64,000 nt of DNA, taken from NCBI GenBank assembly GCA_022800935.1, contig JAAWRH010000009.1, positions 34,659 through 98,658 of the forward strand, in the 5' to 3' direction. Under the pieces are notes generated by a model. It saw nothing but the letters and a program-made list of their open reading frames with translations, did not search any database and was not told the origin of the DNA. Of the stretch, positions 27,101 through 35,815 are shown in pieces. This DNA is from Oscillospiraceae bacterium (GTDB lineage Bacteria; Bacillota; Clostridia; Oscillospirales; Ruminococcaceae). A program made the translations under genes and the position numbers. Position 1 is the stretch's first letter. The number at the start of each line of letters is the position of its first letter.

Positions 27101-27856
27101 CTATTCACCAACTCCAACAAAATTTTCCTCTGAAGCTTGTACCATGAGACGGCTGTTTGGTTTTCCGGTGATACAGGTGATGAGGGTGATTTTATTGCCG
27201 TCCGCCGCGCTGGGGGACAGGAAGCTCCAGTCCTCATCGGATATCTCCTGAACTTTTTCCACCCGGTACTGCCGTTCCCCCAGGGAGCTCTTATAGGAGA
27301 TGGAATCCCCCTGTTCCAGCAGATGAATATCCCGAAAATAGGCGACAGCTCCCGTCGGAGCTTCGTTGTGGGAGGCCAGTCCGATGTTGCCCTCCCAGGC
27401 GGAGGTGGCGGAAATGTGGGCGATTCCCTTGGTCATGGATTCCGGTTCTTTCCCTTCTTCCGCCTCGTATACTGGCGCGGAAAGTTTCAGCTTGGGAATG
27501 GTAAGCGTTCCAATAGAGCCGTCCGCGATGGTCACGTCCTCCGGCAGGGTGTAGCTGTCGGTTGACAGGGGAGTGGGTTCGCTCCAAACCTGTTCCGGGT
27601 CGGATACATAGGTGGAATCTGACGGCTTATCTGAATCCGATTCCTTCGCCGAGGGCTGAATCACCACCACCCCGTCTTTGGCGGAGTAGGTCGGATTGAC
27701 CTCCAGGTTGAAGGTCACCTCATCCTCCAGAAGCGGCTCCGCCATTGTCCTGACCGGCTCCGCCTCCGGCCATGTCCGCCACACCGCAAAAATAACAGCT
27801 ACTATGACCGGGATCAGCCACAGCAGCCATTTGGCGTTTTTCCAGTTTTCCTTCAT
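27101..27856 (-). CDS. Class D-like sortase (251 aa)
   Basis: A membrane-anchored cysteine transpeptidase with an N-terminal helix (LLWLIPVIVAVIFAVW), a linker, and a sortase fold. The catalytic His is in LASHNE, the Cys in LITCITG and the Arg in SRLMVQA. IGTLTIPKLKLSAPVYEA is the usual opening strand. Its stop region and the envelope protein upstream overlap by four bases (27853), and the CAP and adhesin genes follow. The LPNTG adhesin is its obvious candidate substrate. Class is inferred from the short length and the TLITC-like motif. Confidence 0.9.
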   Translation of the reverse strand: MKENWKNAKWLLWLIPVIVAVIFAVWRTWPEAEPVRTMAEPLLEDEVTFNLEVNPTYSAKDGVVVIQPSAKESDSDKPSDSTYVSDPEQVWSEPTPLSTDSYTLPEDVTIADGSIGTLTIPKLKLSAPVYEAEEGKEPESMTKGIAHISATSAWEGNIGLASHNEAPTGAVAYFRDIHLLEQGDSISYKSSLGERQYRVEKVQEISDEDWSFLSPSAADGNKITLITCITGKPNSRLMVQASEENFVGVGE

Positions 27857-28917
27857 TCCGCGTCCCCCAGTCCCCGATCCATTTCATCCAGCAGTTCCGG
27901 ACGCTGCATTTTAGGACGGTTGGCATAGGGGTTATTTTCCCGACCCTGGCTCCTGCTTTTCAGGAACCTCACCAGGAAAAAGCCGCCTACTGCCGTTCCA
28001 CCCACAAGAGCGATAACCAAAACGGCTGTGAGGATGGGCCGCCAATCGAATTCCAAGGATTCCGGGAGGATGGCGGGGACCTTGACTTCTTCATATATAA
28101 TGGAGTAAATTACGTCCCCTTGGGTTGTCCGGCTGACCTCTCCTGTATAGGAGGCCGTCACCAGATAGCCGTCTTCTTTGCTTCCCCAGGCGGTCCCGCT
28201 GTACTCGGCTGTCGCCTTGAACAGGGAGGGAACACTGCTGTTGTCCGCTGCGCTGGCCATTGGCGTCCAGCTCACGTTGGTCAGCTTTAACACCGCCCCA
28301 TTTTTCTCCGTTGTTTTGGGGACATAGTAGGGGTCGTTGCGCTCCAGGCCCAGGTACTCCCTTGTATCCTTTAAGGTATACGAATAATTGGAGGAGTCCG
28401 TCACCTTGGCCCGGACAGAACCCTCGTCCAGCAGCAGAGTCCCGGAAAAGCCGTTTTCCCGGTACTCCAGGCTGGGTTTCAGCAGGGAAAGGATTTCCTC
28501 CCGGTCGTTGGTGTCCGTCTCCAGCGTCAATTTTTGGGAGATAGTTTTCTGCTCCCGGCTTCCTTCCAGCTCCCGGCGCAGGACGTCTGAAACCTCATAC
28601 TGGATTCCCCGCCTGGTCAGCCCCTTCTCAACGAGAACCTGGGGGCTTGTACCCTCCGGCACAACGAAGGTTTTGACCAGCAGTTTAATGCCGTCCTCCT
28701 CTGTTGTTTGTATTTCAACCGGGTAGTAGCTTCCATAGGCAAGCTGGCCTTTCGCTTCATCTGTACCGCCCTCCCTTGGCGTGATATCTGTTATGGAGAT
28801 GCTTGTCCCGGAGCCGGTTTCCTCAATGACCGTCTCTGGGGCTTCGGCGGCGTACACCGCCGTCGATGCGGTTAAAACCAAAATGCAGGCGGCAAGCGCC
28901 GCAATCCTTCTACTCAT
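27853..28917 (-). CDS. Envelope protein with signal peptide and C-terminal membrane anchor (354 aa)
   Basis: A signal peptide (IAALAACILVLTASTAVYA), a long extracytoplasmic beta-rich region with TFVVPEGTSPQVLVEKG and repeated EYSGTAWGSKEDGYLV-type strands, then one transmembrane helix (PILTAVLVIALVGGTAVGGFFLV) and a short cytoplasmic tail. I do not recognise a named domain. It overlaps the sortase start, is co-transcribed with it, and similar proteins accompany the sortase in related elements, so a scaffold or assembly factor for the surface structure is plausible. Confidence 0.75.
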   Translation of the reverse strand: MSRRIAALAACILVLTASTAVYAAEAPETVIEETGSGTSISITDITPREGGTDEAKGQLAYGSYYPVEIQTTEEDGIKLLVKTFVVPEGTSPQVLVEKGLTRRGIQYEVSDVLRRELEGSREQKTISQKLTLETDTNDREEILSLLKPSLEYRENGFSGTLLLDEGSVRAKVTDSSNYSYTLKDTREYLGLERNDPYYVPKTTEKNGAVLKLTNVSWTPMASAADNSSVPSLFKATAEYSGTAWGSKEDGYLVTASYTGEVSRTTQGDVIYSIIYEEVKVPAILPESLEFDWRPILTAVLVIALVGGTAVGGFFLVRFLKSRSQGRENNPYANRPKMQRPELLDEMDRGLGDAE

Positions 28918-29194
28918 TTTTCCATTCCTCTTTTCTCATTTTTTCCAGAAGCAGGGCGGCAAGCTCCACCCGCTTCTCCCTGGGCATGGCCGCTGCTGCC
29001 GCATGGACATATGCCTCCACCGCCTCCGGAGATTCATCTCCCATTTCTATGAGGTGTACCTTCTGGAGGAAGAGGCCGCCGTCCTGTTCGGTAAGCTTCA
29101 CAAAGTCCCCGCATTCCAGCTCCAGCCTCTCCCTTATCTCCTTGGGCAGGTACACCCGCCCCTTGGCGTCGATGAGCTTATATGTTCCCTTCAC
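28910..29194 (-). CDS. AbrB/SpoVT-type transcription regulator (94 aa)
   Basis: The N-terminus KGTYKLIDAKGRVYLPKEIRERLELECGDFVKL is a swapped-hairpin AbrB domain (GRVxLPKEIRERL). A helical tail (AAAAAMPREKRVELAALLLEKM) may give a dimer or tetramer. It overlaps the envelope protein start and follows a second AbrB-like protein, so this pair probably tunes the surface module. Confidence 0.85.
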   Translation of the reverse strand: MKGTYKLIDAKGRVYLPKEIRERLELECGDFVKLTEQDGGLFLQKVHLIEMGDESPEAVEAYVHAAAAAMPREKRVELAALLLEKMRKEEWKNE

Positions 29195-29486
29195 AGTCGA
29201 TCTCCCCCTTCGCTATGGCCTCCCGGATGGTCTGGGGGGAGATCCCCAGGGAACAGAACAGCCTGACCGCGTCCTCCGGCAGGCAGCAAAGGGCTTTGTC
29301 TTCCCTCGCGTCCTCCCAGTTTTCCTCCAGAATTCTCTGTTCGTACCGCTCCGGCTCCTCGATGAGGATTCTCCCTTCCTCTATGGTATAGCTGTAGTGA
29401 TCCTGGGACAGTCCCGCTTCCTCCAGCACTCTGCCGGGGATATACAGTCCCTCCTGGGTTTCGGGTATTTCAAGAATAATTCTCAT
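29178..29486 (-). CDS. AbrB-like small protein (102 aa)
   Basis: The beginning (MRIILEIPETQEGLYIPGRVLEEAG) has a swapped-hairpin-like LYIPGRVLEEAGL segment, and the middle is acidic (EEPERYEQRILEENWEDARED). The C-terminal stretch (DAVRLFCSLGISPQTIREAIAKGEID) could be a small helical domain. Start at 29486 has GGAGAGAG five bases upstream. It overlaps both the methylase upstream and the AbrB gene downstream. Function is uncertain; a partner of the next gene is likely. Confidence 0.62.
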   Translation of the reverse strand: MRIILEIPETQEGLYIPGRVLEEAGLSQDHYSYTIEEGRILIEEPERYEQRILEENWEDAREDKALCCLPEDAVRLFCSLGISPQTIREAIAKGEIDCEGNI

Positions 29487-30438
29487 TTCTCTCTCCTTCA
29501 CTGATCAATGTATATTGATATTCCGGCGGCTTCTGGCTTTGAAACAGGTTCATCTGTTCATTTTTAGGATGCGCCCTGGGGTCGTAGTTGAGGATGATGA
29601 GCTCCTCATACTCGCTCCCGCTTTCGTACCGCTGGGCCATGTTATTGAGACGCTTGGCCGAAAACTGCCAAAACCCTTTATACAGATCCCGCACAAAGGG
29701 ATGGTCGTTATACGACAGAACCGTATACCCTCTGCACCTCCCCAGCAGCTCCCGCAGCTTGTAGTGGTCTTCCAGAGAAAACGCCACTTCATAGCACTCC
29801 GCCTGATAGTACGGCGGGTCTAAATACAGCAGCGTCCCCGACGCGTCGTATTTGGGGATCGCTTCTTCAAAGCTCAGATTCTCGATTACCACATCCGCCA
29901 GCCGTCTGGAGCAGGCCCAGATCAGGTGCAGGCTCCGGCGGATATCTATGGATTTCCCTCCATATGAACTGCCGCCCCCGGCATAGCTGTACCGGATCAT
30001 CTTGTAAAAGGCCGCCGCACGTTTCACATCCCCGGCTTCCGCCTGCTCCAGCAGCAGCCCCTTCATTTCCATGCTGTCCGGCGGCTCCAGATACCTTTCA
30101 CACAGCTCCATCTCCTCCGCCAGATAATCGTCGGTAAACTCCTCTTTTCTCACAAACTTTCTGAACACTTTAAATTCCTGCCGCGAGTTGAACGGCAGGA
30201 ACCCCAGCTCCCGCACCAGGGACAGCGGACGCTCTTTCACGCACATAAACAGGTTGAACAGGTCGCTGTTCAGGTCATTGTACACCTCCGCACGATGGTC
30301 CGGCTCCTTGCCGAACAGCACCGACGCCCCGCCCCCAAACACCTCCACCAGTCGGTCGTAGCTGTTGGGGAACAGCTGGTACAGGATTGGCCTTAACGCT
30401 GTTTTTCCTCCCACCCACGGGATAAACGGTTTCAGCAT
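29470..30438 (-). CDS. D12-class DNA adenine methyltransferase (322 aa)
   Basis: An N6-adenine methylase of the Dam/D12 group. AdoMet-binding motif near the start (PFIPWVGGKTALRPIL), FGGGASVLFGK, NDLNSDLFNLF, and the catalytic DPPY in LLYLDPPYYQAECY near residue 205. No restriction partner is adjacent, so it is an orphan methylase, commonly carried by ICEs to mark their DNA and evade host restriction. The target site is not readable. Confidence 0.92.
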   Translation of the reverse strand: MLKPFIPWVGGKTALRPILYQLFPNSYDRLVEVFGGGASVLFGKEPDHRAEVYNDLNSDLFNLFMCVKERPLSLVRELGFLPFNSRQEFKVFRKFVRKEEFTDDYLAEEMELCERYLEPPDSMEMKGLLLEQAEAGDVKRAAAFYKMIRYSYAGGGSSYGGKSIDIRRSLHLIWACSRRLADVVIENLSFEEAIPKYDASGTLLYLDPPYYQAECYEVAFSLEDHYKLRELLGRCRGYTVLSYNDHPFVRDLYKGFWQFSAKRLNNMAQRYESGSEYEELIILNYDPRAHPKNEQMNLFQSQKPPEYQYTLISEGERNENYS

Positions 30439-30463
30439 CGCATTCCTCCCGTCTTTCTCTCTT

Positions 30464-30502
30464 TTATGGCCCGTGTAAGCTTATTGCAGTACACATTCTC
30501 AT
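30464..30502 (-). CDS. 12-codon ORF resembling the start of a choloylglycine hydrolase-family protein
   Basis: A strong ribosome site (GAGGAGGTG) precedes ATG AGA ATG, giving MRMCTAISLHGP and a stop. The MCTAISLH segment looks like the first residues of linear-amide hydrolases, where Met is removed to expose the catalytic Cys. It is too short to be functional and might be a remnant or a chance leader peptide. Confidence 0.3.
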   Translation of the reverse strand: MRMCTAISLHGP

Positions 30503-30541
30503 CACCTCCTCACGGAAACTAAATTCCTTATAAACGCCAAA

Positions 30542-30571
30542 AGCGCCGTCCCTTATTCAGGAAACGGCGCT
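30542..30571 (-). terminator. Terminator after the ArdA-like gene
   Basis: AGCGCCGTT and GACGGCGCT pair across a short loop followed by TTTTGG on the minus strand, directly after the ArdA-like stop. It separates that gene from the methylase group. Confidence 0.7.
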
Positions 30572-31708
30572 CTATAACCGGGGTTCTATTGTTGGCTCCG
30601 GCTCTTCCTCCAGCGGCTGAACCGGCTGGAAATCGTACCTCTGGAGATATCCATAGTCTGTTTCATATGCTGGGTACTTTGCCATATACCTTTCCCCGAT
30701 ATGCCTCAGCTCTTCGCCGCTGAATAACTCGATATCGTCTGGATACTGTTCCGACAGCCATTCCCTGGCGACGTCCTCCGGGTCTGCCAGCTCCTCAAAC
30801 AGCACATATTCCTCCTCTATATTTTCGCCCAGCTCCACGGCCTGCCCCATATCCCGGCAATGGGCTGCCTGAAGGACCGCTTTGAACGTCCGAAGCTGTC
30901 CCTGCTCCTCCAGTTCCCCAAGCATCCCGGCGAACCGGTTGAGCTCTGTGAGATCCGCATTCGCTCTGTTCAGGACACCTTCAAAAAAGGGTACCGCGCA
31001 GTCCGCGCATCGATATTCTCCCATTTCCCTCCATAAATACGGCTCCAGCTCGTATTCATCCATTGGCAGGGAGATACGCCCCTCCTTTGTCTCCAATAAA
31101 ATAGTGTATTCCGGCTTTGTAAAGCGGAAATCCGTCTCTTCTCTGATGCTGTGAATTTCGTCCCACTGCTCCACATATCCTGACTTTGTCAGGATACCCC
31201 CTTCCGCCTCCCGGTGCTCCCGTCCGATTTTCCCATAGTCCAGGTACTTCCTGATCTCCTCCGGGATGTCCTCCAAATCCGCTACGAATCCGTTGTCTAC
31301 GAGAAATTCTCCCAGCTGGAAGTCGCTTCTGACCTCCGGCAGCACATGGCAGCTTTCCGTACTGTACGACAGGTCGACCAGCCGCTCCAGGGATATCTTT
31401 CCCTGTGACTGTGTTTCCTTTTCCGCCATCCCGCAAAACGCCGTCTCCTGCAGCGCGTCCAGCTCCCTCAACCGTCCGGCAAGGCAGTTCAGACGCTGAA
31501 TGTCCTCCCCTTCCGCCGCATCCCCCAATATCCCGGACAGGTATCCGGCTTTTTCATACACCCCAATCTCATATCTCACATTGGACGGGTTGCCGCAGTG
31601 TACACACTCCATCCCGTCCAGTATCTTATACGGCTCGGCTGGCAGGGCCAGGCGTATGCTGGTTCCGCTGCGGATGTTGACCAGGTCTCCTCTAAAAACA
31701 GGGTTCAA
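30572..31708 (-). CDS. ArdA-like antirestriction protein, double-domain (378 aa)
   Basis: A very acidic protein expected to mimic DNA and block type I restriction enzymes. The first half resembles ArdA: LNCLAGRLRELDALQ, then FQLGEFLVDNGFVADLEDIPEEIRKYLDYGKIGREHREAEGG with TKSGYVE, the middle and end of the classic fold. A second similar unit follows (LNRFAGMLGELEEQGQLRTFKAVLQ with YVLFEELADPEDVAREWL), so it looks like a tandem duplication. It is separated from a DUF4314 gene by an overlap of 17 bases. Antirestriction activity is inferred from resemblance and charge. Confidence 0.72.
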   Translation of the reverse strand: MNPVFRGDLVNIRSGTSIRLALPAEPYKILDGMECVHCGNPSNVRYEIGVYEKAGYLSGILGDAAEGEDIQRLNCLAGRLRELDALQETAFCGMAEKETQSQGKISLERLVDLSYSTESCHVLPEVRSDFQLGEFLVDNGFVADLEDIPEEIRKYLDYGKIGREHREAEGGILTKSGYVEQWDEIHSIREETDFRFTKPEYTILLETKEGRISLPMDEYELEPYLWREMGEYRCADCAVPFFEGVLNRANADLTELNRFAGMLGELEEQGQLRTFKAVLQAAHCRDMGQAVELGENIEEEYVLFEELADPEDVAREWLSEQYPDDIELFSGEELRHIGERYMAKYPAYETDYGYLQRYDFQPVQPLEEEPEPTIEPRL

Positions 31709-32417
31709 TCGACATCCCCTCCTCCTCTCTTAAATTCCCAAACTGATCCTCCTCTGTCTGGATGCTCCAATCATCGCTGTTCCAGAGATGCACGTTTAAG
31801 ATTCCCTCTGCCACGCGGATTTCCCGCTGCTCAAACCCTTCCCCCCATCCGTCTGCCGCTTGTCCGGTGATGTGCTCTTTTAAAGCATCCAGTTCATCCG
31901 GGGTCAGGTTTCCCATGACCCGGCACCTTGCCACGCCCCACAGCTGGCCCTCACGGTACTCCGTCTCAAATTCCACCGACTGCACCTTTTCATTGACGGT
32001 GTCTTCCTCCGAATACCATGCCATGACGCCCCGTTCCTTTTCCTCCGGCAGCCGGTTGTTGATTAACGCCTCCTCGATTTCTGCGTCGTATCCCACCAGC
32101 TCCCTGCCGTCTATGCTGTACGGCTCCTCCTCCCATCCGTACTCGTTTTTCTCATAAATTTCCCCGAACAGGGGCATATACAGCTTGAGCGTTGCCAGCT
32201 CCGGCGGCAGTCTTTGGAAGCTGTCCTCGCCGGGAATCAGGCCCAGGCTTCTCCCGTTATCCCAGGCCACCTCTATAGTTCCCGCATCGTCTACCCCCAG
32301 GACGGTTCCCTTAGTTCCCGACGGCACCGGATCGTAGGGGTCCTTCATCTCCTCAAGCTCGATTCTCGTCCCCGGCGGGTATTGATCCTTCAGATAGTTT
32401 ATCTTTTCCTGTCTCAT
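31692..32417 (-). CDS. DUF4314 domain protein (241 aa)
   Basis: Begins MRQEKINYLKDQYPPGTRIELEEMKDPYDPVPSG, the compact SH3-like DUF4314 module (GTKGTVLGVDDAGTIEVAWDNG follows). The rest (RVMGNLTPDELDALKEHI and QREIRVAEGILNVHLWN) resembles a second unnamed ICE domain with acidic character. The start at 32417 is set by GGAAGG and by the overlap with the Cys-rich gene; longer in-frame upstream sequence looks non-coding. No function is known. Confidence 0.78.
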   Translation of the reverse strand: MRQEKINYLKDQYPPGTRIELEEMKDPYDPVPSGTKGTVLGVDDAGTIEVAWDNGRSLGLIPGEDSFQRLPPELATLKLYMPLFGEIYEKNEYGWEEEPYSIDGRELVGYDAEIEEALINNRLPEEKERGVMAWYSEEDTVNEKVQSVEFETEYREGQLWGVARCRVMGNLTPDELDALKEHITGQAADGWGEGFEQREIRVAEGILNVHLWNSDDWSIQTEEDQFGNLREEEGMSIEPCF

Positions 32418-32596
32418 CTTTTGCCTTCCTTTCTTCGGCTTCGCCGGTTGAATTTCTCTACCTCTGTCCTCATACACCTCCCGTCTTTGCTGATACATAT
32501 AAAACCTGGGCTTCGGTATGGGCAGTCCTGGCACCGGTAGGGGACCGCTATCATCTTCCACCCTCCGGCGATTTTCATCCAGCTCTTTTCTTCCAT
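32414..32596 (-). CDS. Small Cys-rich basic protein (60 aa)
   Basis: Has YRCQDCPYR and ICISKDGRCMRTEVEKFNRR: four cysteines spaced like a small zinc ribbon, with a strongly basic end. A near-ideal ribosome site (AAGGAGGTGA) lies eight bases before ATG 32596. The stop overlaps the ATG of the DUF4314 gene. It is the first gene after a terminator, so it starts its own operon. Zinc or nucleic-acid binding is a guess from composition. Confidence 0.65.
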   Translation of the reverse strand: MEEKSWMKIAGGWKMIAVPYRCQDCPYRSPGFICISKDGRCMRTEVEKFNRRSRRKEGKR

Positions 32597-32624
32597 TTTC
32601 CCTTTCACCTCCTTCCCCTGGACG

Positions 32625-32671
32625 CAAAAAAGGGCAATTCCTTTCCCGCTGATGCGGGTCAGAAATTGCCC
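32625..32671 (-). terminator. Terminator after parB
   Basis: GGGCAATT and AATTGCCC form the outer stem, with an inner CCCGC-GCGGG hairpin, followed by TTTTTT. It lies 11 bp past the parB stop. Confidence 0.85.
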
Positions 32672-32681
32672 TCTTGTAACC

Positions 32682-33593
32682 TTATGTCTTTGAAAAATAG
32701 GCTTCCAAAGCCTTTGCTATGGTTTCCTCTATCTCCTTCTTTTTCGCCTTTTCCGGAAAGTACCGCCGGAACACCTCCTCCGAAATCCTTACGGCGCACT
32801 GCCTGGATTCCTGCTGCAGATTTAATATCCCTTGGATTGTCCCTTCATCCAGCTCCCCGGTATGCTTTCTCAACTGCTCCGCCTGCCGGATGCTCAAGGG
32901 TTTCCCACTCCTTTCCAACTCCCCGTTGATTTGTTCCTGCTCCTCCTGGCTGTTCCACGAAAGCTCTACCCCTGCCCGCAGCGGGATTTTCCCCTCATCT
33001 ATCTTTTCCTGTAAGCCCGGATGCAGGGTGTTTATCCTCAGATACCGGGCGATTGTCCCCTGGGAGGCTCCGAATTCTTCGCAGGTCTTCTCTATGCTCC
33101 TCCCGTTACCCATTGGAACACCGCATAGCCGCTCAATGGTTTCCACCAGCCTCCGGTTCTGGCTGTCCTCCTTCATGGCTGTGTAGTGCATATGGATTGC
33201 CAGCGCCCGTTCCCGGTGGCTCATGTCCCCGAAGGACCTCTGGTGCAGGTTTGTCTCTGTGACAATGAGGGTTGCCTGCTGCTCCGTCAGGTTTTCCATG
33301 ACTCTGGCCGGAACCTTTTCCAGCCCCGCCTCCTTTGCCGCATTGACACGGTTGTGGCCCGACAGGATAACGTACCCATTTTCCCTTTTCCACACCAGAA
33401 CCGGCTCCAGCACTCCATGCCTGGAGATGCTCTCAATCATCTGCTCCAGACGCTCTCCTTGATATAGGGTAAAGGGGTGGTTGGGATATGGCTGGAGCTG
33501 GCGGATGTCCAGTTCTGCCTGTTCCCTGGGACTCCCTCCCAGCATTTCCTCATAGCTGGCCAGCGTGATTCTTGCTCCCGAAGCTCTACTCAT
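32682..33593 (-). CDS. parB: ParB-family partition protein (303 aa)
   Basis: A ParB/Spo0J-type centromere-binding protein. The N-terminal nuclease-like domain includes LDIRQLQPYPNHPFTLYQGERLEQMIESI, HGVLEPVLVWKRENGYVILSGHNRVNAAKEAG (the GHNR box), and a helix-turn-helix region (CEEFGASQGTIARYLRINTLHPGL). The CTP-binding switch of the family uses the GHxR box seen here. It overlaps the parA stop and stabilises the element after excision or replication. Confidence 0.93.
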   Translation of the reverse strand: MSRASGARITLASYEEMLGGSPREQAELDIRQLQPYPNHPFTLYQGERLEQMIESISRHGVLEPVLVWKRENGYVILSGHNRVNAAKEAGLEKVPARVMENLTEQQATLIVTETNLHQRSFGDMSHRERALAIHMHYTAMKEDSQNRRLVETIERLCGVPMGNGRSIEKTCEEFGASQGTIARYLRINTLHPGLQEKIDEGKIPLRAGVELSWNSQEEQEQINGELERSGKPLSIRQAEQLRKHTGELDEGTIQGILNLQQESRQCAVRISEEVFRRYFPEKAKKKEIEETIAKALEAYFSKT

Positions 33594-34365
33594 TTTCCGT
33601 CAGCTCCTTTACAAGGGCTTCATATGCCAGGGCTGCCGGATGGTTTGGCGCGTATTCGCTGATGGTCTGACCGTACAGCGCCGCTTCCCCAACCTTCACC
33701 GACCGGGGGATTCTCGTCTTGAAAATCGGGATTCCTTTGTATTCCTCCAGCATCCCGCAGACCTCCCTAGACAGGCTGGTCCGCTTGTCGTACATAGTAA
33801 TCAGGACGCCCGCTATTTTCAGCCGGCGTCCTGTGTTTTTCTGTATTATGGCGCTGTGACGCGCCAGCTGGGTCATACCCACCGCGCTGAATACCTCCGC
33901 CTGGGTCGGGATAATCAGCTCGTCCGCGCTCAGCATGGCGTTGATCTGGGTCGTTCCACCGTTGGGCATACAGTCGATGAGGATGTACTCGTACTGCTCC
34001 CGGAAGCGTTCCGTAAGCTCCTGCAGTTTGGTTTCCCGGAAGTCCGCGTTGCTAAGGTTCCTCTCCAGGGCGAACAGCTGGCTGTTGGATGGGATTAAGT
34101 CCACCCCTTTATGCCGGTGGAGGAAGCTTTCCGCCTCCGGCAGCTCCTCCCCGCAGATGATCCGGTTTAAGAGCGTTGCCGTTGTTTCTTGAAGTTGGTT
34201 GATGTTCCTCACCCCGCAGAGCAGGGAAGCGTGTCCCTGGCCGTCGAAATCGATGAGCAGGACCTTTTTCTTCTTTTGCGCCAGGATGTACCCTATGGTC
34301 GCCGCGCTCGTTGATTTTCCCACCCCGCCTTTTTCATTCACCAGGGCTATGACTTTTGCTCTCAT
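33586..34365 (-). CDS. parA: ParA-family partition ATPase (259 aa)
   Basis: A deviant Walker A ATPase: residues 1-20 read MRAKVIALVNEKGGVGKSTS, followed by LLIDFDGQGHASLL and YEYILIDCMPNG. Together with ParB it positions element DNA. The start at 34365 has GGAAGG seven bases upstream; the frame stays open further upstream but that part is non-coding, containing the promoter. It is the first gene of the right-hand ICE transcription unit. Confidence 0.94.
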   Translation of the reverse strand: MRAKVIALVNEKGGVGKSTSAATIGYILAQKKKKVLLIDFDGQGHASLLCGVRNINQLQETTATLLNRIICGEELPEAESFLHRHKGVDLIPSNSQLFALERNLSNADFRETKLQELTERFREQYEYILIDCMPNGGTTQINAMLSADELIIPTQAEVFSAVGMTQLARHSAIIQKNTGRRLKIAGVLITMYDKRTSLSREVCGMLEEYKGIPIFKTRIPRSVKVGEAALYGQTISEYAPNHPAALAYEALVKELTENE

Positions 34366-34375
34366 TCTATCCTTC

Positions 34376-34413
34376 CTTTCGTGGTTTTTGTGATTCAAAC
34401 TATACCACGAAAG
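34376..34413. promoter_or_regulatory. Inverted repeat overlapping the predicted parA promoter
   Basis: Arms CTTTCGTGG (34376-34384, plus) and CCACGAAAG (34405-34413) are 20 bp apart and bracket a minus-strand TATAGT that could be the -10. A third CTTTCGTGG lies at 34529-34537. This fits a ParA or ParB operator. Confidence 0.55.
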
Positions 34414-34505
34414 ATGCTTTAAGCCTATCACCATCCCCAATAACTTTTTCCCCTTTTGTTTGGTGCTTTTATACCTTGTTACCCAGTGGAATACCGCTGG
34501 ACAGC

Positions 34506-34550
34506 AAAAAAGGGCAGCTTCTTTTCCGCTTTCGTGGTTGGAAGCTACCC
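34506..34550 (-). terminator. Terminator between the DUF6602-like gene and parA
   Basis: On the minus strand GGGTAGCTTC pairs with GAAGCTGCCC (one G-U), followed by TTTTTT. The loop carries the third copy of the CTTTCGTGG element. Confidence 0.75.
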
Positions 34551-34634
34551 TCTTACTCAAATTCTTCTTGCCTTTTAAAAATCCATGATTTTCAAAACCT
34601 TTAATCACATATGCCTTTTATTTCAATACATTAG

Positions 34635-35495
34635 TTAAATTTCATCATTTTTTGTTCCTCCTTCAATACAACCCATATAGTCAGAAATTTCTGGATATAA
34701 TATTGTATTGCTTGTAGTGCCTAGAAAAAGATATGAGGAAAACAGTTTAAAGTGACTGTAAGGGTTAGTGTCTGGCTGAGTAAATCGATTTTTTAATATC
34801 ATATTAGCAAACCAGGGATACATCATTGTTTTTCCATTATTATCATAATATGCAAGCAGTCCATCCTCGACGCTGAGGATTAGATTATGTCTATGTCGAT
34901 ATTCGACAGTTGAATCATACATACTGTTAATTTCGCTGGTAATGTCAGAGAAATCAAAATTAAGTTTTTTACAAATCATGAATGTAAATATTTGATCATA
35001 AGGGTCAATAATTGGATCAAATGGGCCTTCTCTATCCTTCTTGATTATTACAGGATGTTGTATATCTTCTCTAAGCTCTTTTACTTTAGATAGTTTATTG
35101 ATAGCAGTTTTAAACTCGTTTTTAGATAAAATAGATTTTACTTCTCCAATCGCAGCAACAGTTTCTACTGGATAAAATTTTTGTTGAGAATCTGATTTGA
35201 TAAGAGGGGTTGATGTAGCATCATATATAACAATATCACATTGGGTACTAATTTTATTTGTTGATGTGATTAAAAAACCTTCTCCTATATCCAGGCGATG
35301 CGGAACAAAAAACCTAATAAATTCTTTACAAATGTCTTCACGAAATTTACCAAATTCTCCTGGATGAATTTGTTTACCAGCATCATCAAAAAAAACCTTT
35401 TCAGATGTTTCTGAGAATGCTAAAATAAAATTTTCTATTTTTTCAATAAGTAGTTTTTCAAAAACATTAATAGACAACTTAATCTCTCCTACCAC
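34635..35495 (-). CDS. DUF6602-like putative nuclease (286 aa)
   Basis: An AT-rich gene unlike its GC-rich neighbours. FGKFREDICKEFIRFFVPHRLDIGEGFLI, QCDIVIYD and PVETVAAIGEVKSIL form the pattern of a PD-(D/E)xK fold: D in CDIVIYD and ExK in GEVKS. The family (DUF6602 as I recall it) is found in defence-type contexts. It stands alone at the ICE edge, next to tRNA-Ala, which is where cargo genes often lie. Whether it belongs to the element or the host is not decided by sequence. Confidence 0.68.
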   Translation of the reverse strand: MVGEIKLSINVFEKLLIEKIENFILAFSETSEKVFFDDAGKQIHPGEFGKFREDICKEFIRFFVPHRLDIGEGFLITSTNKISTQCDIVIYDATSTPLIKSDSQQKFYPVETVAAIGEVKSILSKNEFKTAINKLSKVKELREDIQHPVIIKKDREGPFDPIIDPYDQIFTFMICKKLNFDFSDITSEINSMYDSTVEYRHRHNLILSVEDGLLAYYDNNGKTMMYPWFANMILKNRFTQPDTNPYSHFKLFSSYLFLGTTSNTILYPEISDYMGCIEGGTKNDEI

Positions 35496-35609
35496 TTCTC
35501 TTTTACAGCTATACCAGTATTTCCCATATCTTCAGTAGATACACTATTGTGTATTTCCCTCCTTTGGATATCCGTTCTCTCTTTTCTTTTGCCCTCTCAT
35601 ATGCAGAAG

Positions 35610-35637
35610 GCTCGTACAACTTTTCAGCTGTACGAGC
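35610..35637. terminator. Hairpin downstream of tRNA-Ala
   Basis: GCTCGTACA and TGTACGAGC form a 9-bp stem, 9 bases beyond the tRNA 3' end. In plus orientation it is followed by TTTCTTTC. It may terminate the tRNA transcript, with a weak T-run in that direction. Confidence 0.5.
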
Positions 35638-35645
35638 TTTCTTTC

Positions 35646-35721
<76 letters not shown>

Positions 35722-35815
35722 AGATATGATTTTTCTTCACTATACAGGCATTTTCCCATGTATTCTCTTTTGAATTTTTGCTTTTGCCTTCGGGTCTCAC
35801 ACTCGATGTCCCGGA

